DNA of 64,000 nucleotides from CALZJC01 sp963781065 (GTDB taxonomy: Bacteria > Acidobacteriota > Thermoanaerobaculia > Multivoradales > JAHEKO01): the NCBI GenBank assembly GCA_963781065.1, contig CAWAET010000017.1:1-64000 (forward strand), given 5' to 3'. Under the pieces are notes generated by a model. That model made no database searches. It was not told where the DNA came from and saw only the letters and a program-made list of their open reading frames with translations. Made by a program: the position numbers and the translations under genes. Of the stretch, positions 8,216 to 16,273 are shown in pieces. Positions within the stretch are counted from its first letter, which is position 1. The number at the start of each line of letters is the position of its first letter.

Positions 8216-9685
8216 TCATGGGCCCGTGCGTGCCAGCCGCCGGTAGAGCTCGACGTACTGCCCGGCCTGCGTCTCCCACGAGAAATCCCGCCGCATGCCG
8301 TTCTGGACCATCCGGTCCCAGGCCGGCCGGTCGCGCCAGAGCTCCAGGCCGTAGCCCAGCGCCCAGGAGAGGGCGTCGGCCGAGGGGTAGTCGAAGACGA
8401 TGCCGTTGCCGGTGCCGCCGCCGCGCTCGAACAGCTGCACCGCGTCGGCCAGCCCGCCGGTCTTGCGCACGATCGGCGGCGTGCCGTAGGCCAGGCTGTA
8501 CATCTGGTTGAGGCCGCAGGGCTCATACAGCGACGGCATCAGGAACAGGTCGCAGCCGGCCTCGATGCGGTGCGCCAGCTCGTTGCTGTAGCCGCGGTAG
8601 AAGCAGACCCGGCCCGGGAAGCGGCGCTGGAGGGCGGCGAAGAACTCCTCGTACTCCCGCTCGCCGCTGCCCAGCGCCGCCAGCCGGCAGTCGACGTCGG
8701 CGAGGAACCGCGGCAGGACCTGGCGCAGCAGGTCGATGCCCTTCTGCTTGACCAGTCGGGTGACGATCCCCAGGGCCGGCGCGGTGGGGTCGTGATCGAG
8801 GCCGAGGTCGCGCATCAGGGCCAGCTTGCAGAACGCCTTGCCCTCGAGATCGTCCGCCGAGTAGTTGATCGGGATCAGCGGATCGGTCTCGGGGCTCCAC
8901 TCCTCGGGGTCGATGCCGTTGAGGATGCCCACCACGCTGCCGGAGCGCTGGCGCAGCAGCCCGTCGAGCCCCATGCCGTATTCCGGCGTGCGGATCTCGC
9001 CGGCGTGGGTCGGGCTGACGGTGGTCACCACGTCGGCGTAGAGGATGCCGGTGGTCATGAAGTTGAGGACGCCGCGGCCGAGATCCTCCTGGTGGAGCAT
9101 GCCGGTGTGGTCGCCGAGGCCCACGAGCGGCGCCGTCGCGGCCGGGAAGACGCCCTGGTAGCCGATGTTGTGGATGGTCAGCGCGGTCTTCGAGCGGGCG
9201 AACAGCTCGTCCCAACGGTAGAGCGTCTTGAGATAGAGCGGCAGCAGGGCGGTGTGCCAGTCGTTGGCGTGGAAGACGTCCGGCCCGAAGCCCATCCGCT
9301 GACAGCACTCGATCGCCGCTCGGGTGAGCAGCGCGAACCGCACCGCCTCCTCCACCCCGCCGCCGTAGATCTCCGCTCGATCGAACAGCGCCGGGCAGTG
9401 GATCAGATAGAGCGGCAGGCTCGAGCGCGGCATCTCGGTGGCGTAGACGCTGAACCGGTAGCGCCGCCCGCCCAGCTCGAGCGGGATGTCGCGCAGGAAG
9501 TCGACCGGCTGGATCGCATGCCGATCGCGGTCGATGCGGGCGTAGAACGGCAGGAACAGCCGCACGTCGTGGCCCAGCCGGTGCAGCGTTCGCGGCAGCG
9601 CCGCCGCCACGTCGCCCAGCCCGCCGGTCTTGGCGAACGGCGTGACCTCGGCGGAGACGAAGCAGAGCTTGAGCGGGTCGGCCAT
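8216..9685 (-). CDS. glgA: Glycogen synthase (ADP-glucose type)
   Basis: GlgA transfers glucose from ADP-glucose to the non-reducing ends of alpha-1,4-glucan (GT5 family). The 489 residues match the usual family length. The N-terminal substrate motif KTGGLGD is at residues 19-25, and the C-terminal EPCGLNQMYSLAYGTPPIVRKTGG carries the catalytic Glu and nucleotide loop. The ATG start is followed by the typical strand LKLCFVSAEVTPFAK. No other glycogen gene is in the window. The neighbours are ATP-grasp/esterase genes on one side and a tetR-RND operon on the other, so it is probably a single-gene unit running toward the esterase operon. Polyphosphate glucokinase at 22.5 kb also belongs to glucose metabolism but is not adjacent. 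Confidence 0.97.
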   Translation of the reverse strand: MADPLKLCFVSAEVTPFAKTGGLGDVAAALPRTLHRLGHDVRLFLPFYARIDRDRHAIQPVDFLRDIPLELGGRRYRFSVYATEMPRSSLPLYLIHCPALFDRAEIYGGGVEEAVRFALLTRAAIECCQRMGFGPDVFHANDWHTALLPLYLKTLYRWDELFARSKTALTIHNIGYQGVFPAATAPLVGLGDHTGMLHQEDLGRGVLNFMTTGILYADVVTTVSPTHAGEIRTPEYGMGLDGLLRQRSGSVVGILNGIDPEEWSPETDPLIPINYSADDLEGKAFCKLALMRDLGLDHDPTAPALGIVTRLVKQKGIDLLRQVLPRFLADVDCRLAALGSGEREYEEFFAALQRRFPGRVCFYRGYSNELAHRIEAGCDLFLMPSLYEPCGLNQMYSLAYGTPPIVRKTGGLADAVQLFERGGGTGNGIVFDYPSADALSWALGYGLELWRDRPAWDRMVQNGMRRDFSWETQAGQYVELYRRLARTGP

Positions 9686-9854
9686 CGGCGAACTCTAGGA
9701 TACGTGCATTCGGCCGGGGCGTGGCGCACTGCTGTGCCGAAGCGTCGCCGTCCGGCTTCGCCCACGCTGACATCGTAACGGCACGGCCGCCGTCGATCGG
9801 CCGCCCAGCGCGGCCGCCGGGATGCCGGAGCCACGGGGCTAGGCTCGGGGGCGG

Positions 9855-9882
9855 TTGACAGACGCGACGAGGTTCCTATAAT
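9855..9882 (+). promoter_or_regulatory. Consensus sigma-70-type promoter of the tetR gene
   Basis: A perfect TTGACA (9855-9860) and a perfect TATAAT (9877-9882) are separated by 16 bp. Such a consensus promoter is rare in this GC-rich window. Transcription would start near 9889, upstream of the ATG at 9915, which rules out the TTG at 9882 as a start codon. Confidence 0.8.
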
Positions 9883-9898
9883 TGACCGGCCGGCCAGT
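9883..9898. promoter_or_regulatory. Operator 1 (TetR-type dyad)
   Basis: TGACCGGCCGGCCAGT is an imperfect inverted repeat starting immediately after the -10 box and covering the likely start point. The same word with one change occurs before the RND operon at 10567. Its place and symmetry suggest autorepression by the TetR protein. Confidence 0.7.
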
Positions 9899-9914
9899 TA
9901 ATAAGAAGCGCCCG

Positions 9915-10535
9915 ATGCCACCCGCCCACACCCGAGACAAGGAAGCGACCCAGGCGCGGATCCTGGCCGCCGCCCTGCCCATCTTCGCCGAGAAGGGCTT
10001 TCGCGGCAGCTCGGTGAGCGAGATCGCCAGGGCCGCGCGGGTCACCAAGAGCCTGATCCACCACCACTTCGGCTCCAAGCAGGGACTGTGGAACGCGATC
10101 AAGGAACGGCACTTCCGCGAGTACTTCGACGCCCAGATGACCATGCTGGGCTCGCCCGGCACCGCGGACCTGCTCGAGCGCTCGGTCGAGGCCTACTTCC
10201 GCTTTCTGGGCAAAGATCCCTCGTTTGTCCGCATGATGGCCTGGATGCAGCTCGAACGAACCGAAGAGTCGAGCTTCCCGCTGGGCGAGATGCTGACCCG
10301 CGAGGCGATCCACAAGATCCGCGAGGGCCAGCAGCAGGGCCATCTGCGCGACGACCTGCACCCGTTCTCGATCCTGGTCTCCTTCCTCGGTCTGGCCGAG
10401 CACTGGTTCCAGGGCAAGGAGATCCACTGCCGGGCGCTGGCGCCGGACGACGAGCTGCGCGACGACGAGCACTACCTCGCCGACATGATGAAGATCTTCT
10501 TCGAGGGCGTCCTGCCGCAGAAGACCGCCGGATGA
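9915..10535 (+). CDS. TetR/AcrR-family transcriptional regulator
   Basis: A 206-residue one-component repressor. The N-terminal helix-turn-helix is clear: ATQARILAAALPIFAEKGF, then SVSEIARAARVTKSLIHHHFGSK. The remainder is the variable, all-helical ligand domain (SFVRMMAWMQLERTEE, ILVSFLGLAEHWF). I start at ATG 9915 because the in-frame TTG at 9882 lies inside the promoter. Two copies of a dyad, one over its own promoter and one before the adaptor gene, indicate that it controls both itself and the RND pump that follows. The natural ligand is unknown; drug- or bile-like pump substrates are typical for the family. Confidence 0.92.
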   Translation: MPPAHTRDKEATQARILAAALPIFAEKGFRGSSVSEIARAARVTKSLIHHHFGSKQGLWNAIKERHFREYFDAQMTMLGSPGTADLLERSVEAYFRFLGKDPSFVRMMAWMQLERTEESSFPLGEMLTREAIHKIREGQQQGHLRDDLHPFSILVSFLGLAEHWFQGKEIHCRALAPDDELRDDEHYLADMMKIFFEGVLPQKTAG

Positions 10536-10564
10536 AACACGGTGTTCCTTTCTTGAGTCAAATA

Positions 10565-10582
10565 ACTGACCGGTCGGCCAGT
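10565..10582. promoter_or_regulatory. Operator 2 upstream of the RND efflux operon
   Basis: ACTGACCGGTCGGCCAGT is an imperfect dyad sharing TGACCGG-CGGCCAGT with operator 1, differing at a single central base. It lies between the tetR stop and the adaptor start and is preceded by an AT-rich stretch (TTGAGTCAAATAA). It is a probable binding site for the TetR protein. Confidence 0.68.
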
Positions 10583-10599
10583 CCACTAGAAGCCCCGAC

Positions 10600-10705
10600 A
10601 GGGACCACACCAGACCCCCTGCCCCTGACTCCCACCCCTTGAACCCGAACACCTGAACCCGAACGCCAGAGCCCGACCCCAGAGCCCAACCCCCAGTTCC
10701 ACCGG
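10600..10705. repeat. C-rich degenerate tandem repeats in the leader of the RND operon
   Basis: The stretch consists of short imperfect repeats of the type CCTGAACCCGAAC and GAGCCC(G/A)ACCCC. It is purine-poor on the + strand and has almost no G-C skew balance. It lies in the presumed 5' leader between operator 2 and the adaptor ATG. No function is evident. Confidence 0.5.
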
Positions 10706-10717
10706 AGGCACTCGACA

Positions 10718-11797
10718 ATGAAACCCAGATCCATCGGCAGTATCGTCCTCGCCGCCCTCTTCATGGCCTCGGCTCTGGCCCTGGCGGTGACCTCGCCCGA
10801 GCAGGAGCAGACCAGCTTCACCGAGCGCGTCCGCCGGGTCCGCGTGGCGGAGGTCTCCTCGGTCACCGCCGCCCGCAGCGTGCGCTTCGCGGGCGTCACC
10901 CGCGCCGCCCAGCGGGCCGAGCTGGCCTTCTCGATCGGCGCCCGGCTGGCGGCCCGGCCGGCCGAGGTCGGACAGCGGGTCGCCGCCGGCGCCGTCCTGG
11001 CCCGGCTCGACGATCGCGAGCTGCGCCACGCCGTCACCGCCGCCGAGGCCGGCCTGGCCGACGTCGAGGCCCGGCGGGCGCAGGCCGACGGTGAGCGCCG
11101 GCGGGTCGAGCGGCTGTTCGCCGCCTCGGCCGCGACCGCCGAAGAGCTCGAGCAGGTCGCCGCCGGCGCCGATGCCCTGGCGGCCGCCCGCGACGCCGCC
11201 ACGGCGCGCCTGAGCGACGCCCGCCGCCTGCTCGGCGAAGCGATCCTCACCGCCCCGTTCGCCGGCATCGTCACCGACGTGCGCCATCAGCCCGGCGAGT
11301 TCGTGGCGCCCGGGCACCCGGTGGTGATCCTCTCGGGCAGCGGCGCGCTCGAGACCGAGGTACGGGTGCCCGAGACCGTCGTGGGCGAGATCCGCGAGGG
11401 CGACCCCGTTCGGGTCGAGCTGCCGCTCGCCGGGATCGCCGCCGACGGCAGGCTCGCACGGGTGGGCCGCGCTGCCGGCGGCGGCGGGCTCTACCCCGTC
11501 CTGGTGGCCCTCGACCCCGCGGCGCGGCTGCTGCCCGGGATGACCGCCGAGGTCGAGCTCGATCTGGCGACCGGCCAGACGCTGGCGGTGCCGCTGACCG
11601 CGGTGCTCAACCCCGGCGGCGACCGGCCGCGGGTGTTCCGCCTGACCGGCGACACCGTCGAGGCCGTCGACGTCGAAGTCCTCGAACTGCTCGGCGACCG
11701 GGTCGCCGTCCGCGCCGATCTGGCGGCCGGCGACGAGGTAGTCGTCACCGGCCACACCTCGCTGGTGGCCGGAGATCGGGTGGAGGTGCTGCGATGA
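10718..11797 (+). CDS. RND efflux periplasmic adaptor (membrane fusion protein)
   Basis: This 359-residue protein links the inner-membrane pump to the outer-membrane channel. An N-terminal anchor or signal (SIGSIVLAALFMASALALAV) is followed by the first beta-barrel/lipoyl half (AELAFSIGARLAARPAEVGQ), a coiled-coil hairpin (about residues 95-170, HAVTAAEAGLADVEARRAQ), the second lipoyl half (AILTAPFAGIVTDV, PGEFVAPGHPVVIL) and a C-terminal beta barrel. The start ATG follows an ACCGGAGGCA ribosome site. Its stop overlaps the permease start (ATGA). Operator 2 lies upstream, so it should be under the TetR regulator. Its size and domain order are usual for the HlyD/AcrA group. Confidence 0.93.
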   Translation: MKPRSIGSIVLAALFMASALALAVTSPEQEQTSFTERVRRVRVAEVSSVTAARSVRFAGVTRAAQRAELAFSIGARLAARPAEVGQRVAAGAVLARLDDRELRHAVTAAEAGLADVEARRAQADGERRRVERLFAASAATAEELEQVAAGADALAAARDAATARLSDARRLLGEAILTAPFAGIVTDVRHQPGEFVAPGHPVVILSGSGALETEVRVPETVVGEIREGDPVRVELPLAGIAADGRLARVGRAAGGGGLYPVLVALDPAARLLPGMTAEVELDLATGQTLAVPLTAVLNPGGDRPRVFRLTGDTVEAVDVEVLELLGDRVAVRADLAAGDEVVVTGHTSLVAGDRVEVLR

Positions 11798-14700
11798 CCT
11801 TCGTCGAACGCTGTCTGGAACAGCGCAAGCTGGTCATCACCCTGGTGGTGCTGCTGGCCGGGCTCGGCCTGATCTCCTGGCTGACCATGATCCGTCAGGA
11901 GGACCCACAGCTGCCGGACTACTTCGGCCAGATCCAGGTGCACTTTCCCGGCGCCGACGCCGAGACCGTGGAACGGCTGGTCATCGAGCCGATCGAGGAG
12001 TCGCTGGCCGAGGTCGACGAGGTGCTGCGGATCGAGTCGACCGCCTGGGCCGAGCTGGCGCTGATCATCATCGACCTGCGCGAAGACCTGGGCGAGACCG
12101 ACACCGCCTGGGACCGGGTGCGCCAGGCCCTCGACAAGGCGCGCCGCGACTTCCCCGAGGGGGTCGGCGCGCCGGTCCTGGACGACCGGGTCATGGACGC
12201 CACCACCGTCCTCTACGCGGTCACCGGCAGCGCCGACCCGCTGGTGCTGGCCGCCGCCGCCGACCGGCTCAAGGACGAGCTGCTGGCGGTCCCCGGCACC
12301 GCCGAGGTGGAGATCATCGCCGACCCCGGCGACCAGATCACCATCGAGCTCGACGACTCCACCGCGCGCCGGCTGGGCTTGACACCAGGCATGCTGGTCG
12401 CCCAGCTGGCGGCGCGCAGCCGCATCGTGCCGGGGGGCTCACTCCACCTCGAGGGCCAGAACGTGCGGCTGCGCCCGCGCACCGACTTCGAATCGCTGGC
12501 CGAGATCCGCGCCACCCCGGTGCGGCTGCCCGGCGGCGAGATCGTCCCGCTGTCGACCATCGCCAAGGTCCGCCGCGGCCCCGAGGAGCCGGCCCGCTTC
12601 CGCGCCCGCTACGAGGGCGAGGAGATGGTCGGTGTGGGCGTCGTGCCGCGCCGCGCCATCAACCTGGTCCAGTTCGGCGAGGCCGTGCGCGAACGGGTCG
12701 CCGCGTTCGCCCCGGCCCTGGCGCCGCTGGAGATCGACGAGATCGCCTTCCAGCCCGGCCGGGTGGCCGCCCGGTTGAGCAGCCTGGTCCGCTCGCTCCT
12801 GCTCGGCGCGGCAATCGTCGCCGGCGTACTGGTGCTCTTCATGGGCCCGCGCCTGGGCCTGGTGGTCACCGCCATCGTGCCGCTGGTCACGCTGTCGTCG
12901 GTCGGCATCTACAACCTCGGCGGCGGGGTCCTGCACCAGATCTCGATTGCCGCCCTGGTGATCGCCCTCGGCATGCTGGTCGACAACGGCATCGTGGTCA
13001 GCGAATCGATCCAGTGGGGGATCGACCGCGGGCTCGACGGGGCCGAGGCGGCGCGGCAGGCGGTACGCGACCTGGCAACCCCGCTGGCCGCGGCCACCGC
13101 CACCACCCTGGCCGCCTTCGTGCCGATGCTCCTGGCGCGGAGCACCACCGGCGACTTCACCCGGGCCATCCCGGTGGTGGTGATGATCACCCTGACGGTG
13201 AGCTTCCTGTTCGCCATGCTGGTGACGCCGATCCTCGGCCAGATGTTCCTCAAGCCGAGCACCGGCCGCGGCAACGAGCTGTTCGGCCGTTTTGCCAGCC
13301 GGGTCGCCTCGCTGGCCGTGGGGCGGCCGCTGCTGGTGGTGCTGCTCGCCGTGGCGCTGGTCGGCGGCTCCTTCCTGGCCGCCGGCTGGGTCGACCTCGA
13401 GTTCTTCCCCGGCGCCGACCGCAACCAGTTCGTCGTCGAGCTGCGGCTGCCCGAGGGCTCGCATCTGGACGCCACCGACCAGGTCGCGCGGCGGCTCGAG
13501 CGCCAGCTGCTGGCGCGCCCGGAGGTGGCCTCGGTCAGCACCTTTGTCGGCCGCAGCGCGCCGCGCTTCTACTACAACATCAACCAGATCCCCTGGAGCC
13601 CGCACTTCGGCCAGCTGATCGTCGAGACCACCTCCACCGGGACGGTCGACCCGGCGGTGGCCTGGACGCGCGAATATGCCCGCCGAGAAGTCCCCGAGGC
13701 CGAGGTGATCCTGCGCACCCTGGAGCAGGGACCGCCGGTGCCGGCGCCGGTCGAGCTGCGGCTCTACGGCAAGGAGCTGCCGGCACTGGCCGACGGCGTG
13801 GAGATGGTGGTGCGCGAGGTGCGGCGCACGCCCGGCGCGGTGGACGTGCGCCACAGCCTGAGCAACGGCGCCCCGCTGCTCGAGTTCGAGATCGACGACG
13901 CCGCGGCGGCGCGCCGCGGCCTGACGCGGGCCGACGTCGCGGCGGCGCTCTACGGGCACACCCGCGGCCTGACCGTGGGCCAGTACCGGGCCGAGGACGA
14001 CCCCTTGCCGGTGGTCGTGCGCTCGTCGCTGGGCGAAGAGATGCCGGTCGACGACCTGGCGTCGATCGACGTCTCGGCGCCCGGCGCCAGCCCGGTGCCG
14101 CTGGCGCAGATCGCCCGCGTCGAGGTCGACTGGCGCCCGGCGGCGATCGGCCACTACAACGGCCGCCGGGTGGCCTCGGTCTACTCGCAGCTCGAGCCGG
14201 GGGCGACCTACAGCGACGTCATCGCCGACGTCATGCCCCGCATCGACCGGCTCGAGCTGCCGCCGGGGGTCGAGCTGCGGGTCGGCGGCGCCGCCGAGGA
14301 GTCCGGCAGCGCCAACGCCGCAATCGTCCGCATGGTGCCGATCGGGCTGATCCTGCTGCTCGGCATCCTGCTGGCGGAGTTTCGCTCCTTCCGCCGCGTC
14401 ACCCTGGTGCTGGTCACGGTGCCGCTGGCCGCGGCCGGCGTGGTGCCGGGGCTGCTGGTGGGCAACCAGCCGTTCGGCTTCATGTCGACGCTCGGCGTCG
14501 TCGCCCTGATCGGCATCGTGGTCAACAACGCAATCGTCCTGATCGAGGTGATCGAGACCAGCCGCGACGAGGGCGCCGACGTGCCCACCGCGGTGCGCCA
14601 GGCAATCGAGCGCCGGCTGCGGCCGATCCTGCTGACCACCGCCACCACGGTGGCCGGGCTGCTGCCGCTGGCGCTGTCTGCCTCGTCGCTCTGGCCGCCG

Positions 14701-16149
14701 ATGGCCTGGGCGCTGATCTCGGGGCTCACCGCCTCGACCGTGCTGACCCTGCTGGTGGTGCCGGCGCTCTACCTGCTGCTGTTCTCCCCGTCCGACTTCT
14801 GGCGGCTTCGCCGGCCGGCGAAGCGGCTGGCCGCGGTTACCGGCCTGGCCCTGCTGGCGCTCACCGGCGCGGGCACGCTGAGGGCGCAGGCGCTCGGCGA
14901 CCCCGGCGCCGCACCCGCCGGTCGTCGCGAGCGGATCACCCTGGCCGAGGCTCTGCGCCTCGGCGCCGCGAGGCCGCGGGTCGAGGCCGCCGAGAGCCGC
15001 GCCCGGGCGGCGCTGCTCGGAGCCCGCGCCGAGCGTCGGGCCGGTCTCTGGCCGACCTTGAGCCTGGGCGCCGGCCTCTCCGAGCGCGACCGCACCCTCC
15101 TCCTGGCGACGCCGATCGGCTCCTTCCCCTTCCAGCCGGCGCGGGCCGAGGAGCTTGCGGTCAGCCTGACCCAGCCCCTGTTCGAGCCAAGCCGGCAGCT
15201 CTACGCGGCGCCCGCCGCCCGCGCCGAGGCGGAGAGTGCCGGCCTCGCCGCCGCGCGCTCGCGCCAGGCCGCCGCGGCCGAGGCGGCCGAGGCGTTTCTG
15301 GGCGTGCTGGCCGTCGATGCCGCGCTCTCCTCCACCGAGGCGCTGATCGACAGCCTGGATGCCGGCCTCAGGGAGACCGAGGCCCGGGTAGAGGCCGGCC
15401 GGGTGCTCGAGAGCGAAGCCCTCAAAGTCCGCCTGGCGCTCGACTCCGCCTTGCAGAACCGCCTCGCCCTGACCGAGCGCCGCGCCGTCGCCACCCGTGG
15501 CCTGGGCCGCGCGGTGGGCCTGGACGGGCCGGTCGAGCCCACCTGGGACGGCGTCGCGGCCGCCTCCGACCCGCCTGATCTCGAGGCCACGGTCGCCGAG
15601 GCGATCGACCGGCGCCCCGACCTGGCCGCCCTGCGCGAGCAGATCCGGGCGCTGGAGCTGCGCCGCAAATCGGTCCGCGCCGAGCGCTGGCCGAGCCTCG
15701 AGGCCGCCGCCACCTGGACCTACTCGACCGGAACCCCGTTCGAGCAGACCGAGTGGGTCGAAGGCAGGGTCGGGCTGCGATGGGCGCCGTTCCGCTCCGG
15801 CACCGTTGCCCCCAGAGCCGCCGCCGCCGCCGAGCGGATCGCCGCCCTCGAGGCCGACTACCGGGAGGCGGCGCGCGGCGTCGAGCTCGAGCTCGCCGCC
15901 GCCCTGGCCGAGATCGCCACGGCACGCGGCGCCGTCGAAGTCGGCGAGCGCGGCATTGCCCAGGCCACCGAGACCGTCCGGGTCGAGCGCGAGCGCTACC
16001 AGGCCGGGCGCATCACGGCCAACGACCTGCTCGAGGCCGAGTCGGCGCTGCGCCGCGAAACGACCCGCCGCGAGCTGGCAAGGCTGGACGAGGTGCGCGC
16101 CGGCATCCGGCTGGAGCTGGCGCTGGGCAGGAATCCGGCGGACGGCTAG
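11794..16149 (+). CDS. RND permease fused to a TolC-like outer-membrane factor
   Basis: One unbroken frame of 1451 residues holds two proteins that are normally separate. Residues 1 to about 1005 are an RND inner-membrane pump: a first membrane helix (LVITLVVLLAGLGLISWL), two large periplasmic loops, the TM4 segment IALGMLVDNGIVVSES with the conserved Asp, and the repeat GIVVNNAIVLIEV in the second half. After the last helix comes KRLAAVTGLALLALTGAG and then LRAQA, which looks exactly like a signal peptide with a signal-peptidase I site. Residues from about 1040 to 1451 are a complete outer-membrane efflux protein with two OEP repeats (ITLAEALRLGAARPRVEAAE; TVRVERERYQAGRITANDLL). No stop or start codon is present at the junction. 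Cleavage at the internal signal would release the channel; that is inference. The TAG stop belongs to a CTAG repeat remnant. Confidence 0.93.
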   Translation: MTFVERCLEQRKLVITLVVLLAGLGLISWLTMIRQEDPQLPDYFGQIQVHFPGADAETVERLVIEPIEESLAEVDEVLRIESTAWAELALIIIDLREDLGETDTAWDRVRQALDKARRDFPEGVGAPVLDDRVMDATTVLYAVTGSADPLVLAAAADRLKDELLAVPGTAEVEIIADPGDQITIELDDSTARRLGLTPGMLVAQLAARSRIVPGGSLHLEGQNVRLRPRTDFESLAEIRATPVRLPGGEIVPLSTIAKVRRGPEEPARFRARYEGEEMVGVGVVPRRAINLVQFGEAVRERVAAFAPALAPLEIDEIAFQPGRVAARLSSLVRSLLLGAAIVAGVLVLFMGPRLGLVVTAIVPLVTLSSVGIYNLGGGVLHQISIAALVIALGMLVDNGIVVSESIQWGIDRGLDGAEAARQAVRDLATPLAAATATTLAAFVPMLLARSTTGDFTRAIPVVVMITLTVSFLFAMLVTPILGQMFLKPSTGRGNELFGRFASRVASLAVGRPLLVVLLAVALVGGSFLAAGWVDLEFFPGADRNQFVVELRLPEGSHLDATDQVARRLERQLLARPEVASVSTFVGRSAPRFYYNINQIPWSPHFGQLIVETTSTGTVDPAVAWTREYARREVPEAEVILRTLEQGPPVPAPVELRLYGKELPALADGVEMVVREVRRTPGAVDVRHSLSNGAPLLEFEIDDAAAARRGLTRADVAAALYGHTRGLTVGQYRAEDDPLPVVVRSSLGEEMPVDDLASIDVSAPGASPVPLAQIARVEVDWRPAAIGHYNGRRVASVYSQLEPGATYSDVIADVMPRIDRLELPPGVELRVGGAAEESGSANAAIVRMVPIGLILLLGILLAEFRSFRRVTLVLVTVPLAAAGVVPGLLVGNQPFGFMSTLGVVALIGIVVNNAIVLIEVIETSRDEGADVPTAVRQAIERRLRPILLTTATTVAGLLPLALSASSLWPPMAWALISGLTASTVLTLLVVPALYLLLFSPSDFWRLRRPAKRLAAVTGLALLALTGAGTLRAQALGDPGAAPAGRRERITLAEALRLGAARPRVEAAESRARAALLGARAERRAGLWPTLSLGAGLSERDRTLLLATPIGSFPFQPARAEELAVSLTQPLFEPSRQLYAAPAARAEAESAGLAAARSRQAAAAEAAEAFLGVLAVDAALSSTEALIDSLDAGLRETEARVEAGRVLESEALKVRLALDSALQNRLALTERRAVATRGLGRAVGLDGPVEPTWDGVAAASDPPDLEATVAEAIDRRPDLAALREQIRALELRRKSVRAERWPSLEAAATWTYSTGTPFEQTEWVEGRVGLRWAPFRSGTVAPRAAAAAERIAALEADYREAARGVELELAAALAEIATARGAVEVGERGIAQATETVRVERERYQAGRITANDLLEAESALRRETTRRELARLDEVRAGIRLELALGRNPADG

Positions 16150-16235
16150 CCACTCCCTGTCACAGGCCATCGTCGCGAGCCGGCGCTGGTGCCTGGAGAT
16201 GTGTGGATTGCCGGCCGAGGGCACCGCCGGCGTTC
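16146..16235. repeat. Partial, decayed copy of the CTAG-bounded element
   Basis: Starting at CTAG 16146-16149, the sequence aligns colinearly with the first half of the copy at 53124. Shared blocks are GCGAGCCGGCG, GGTGCCTG-AGATGTG and CCGAGGGCACCGC-GGCG. The second half is absent. As in the other copies, the CTAG contains the stop codon of the upstream gene. Confidence 0.7.
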
Positions 16236-16273
16236 GGCACTCGCCGGGCGCCCGCGGCATAGAATGGCGCGCC

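Noticed and set aside
10600..10705. Possible CRISPR-like or satellite repeats before the adaptor gene
   Set aside because: The units are short, imperfect and without spacers; this is low-complexity leader DNA only.
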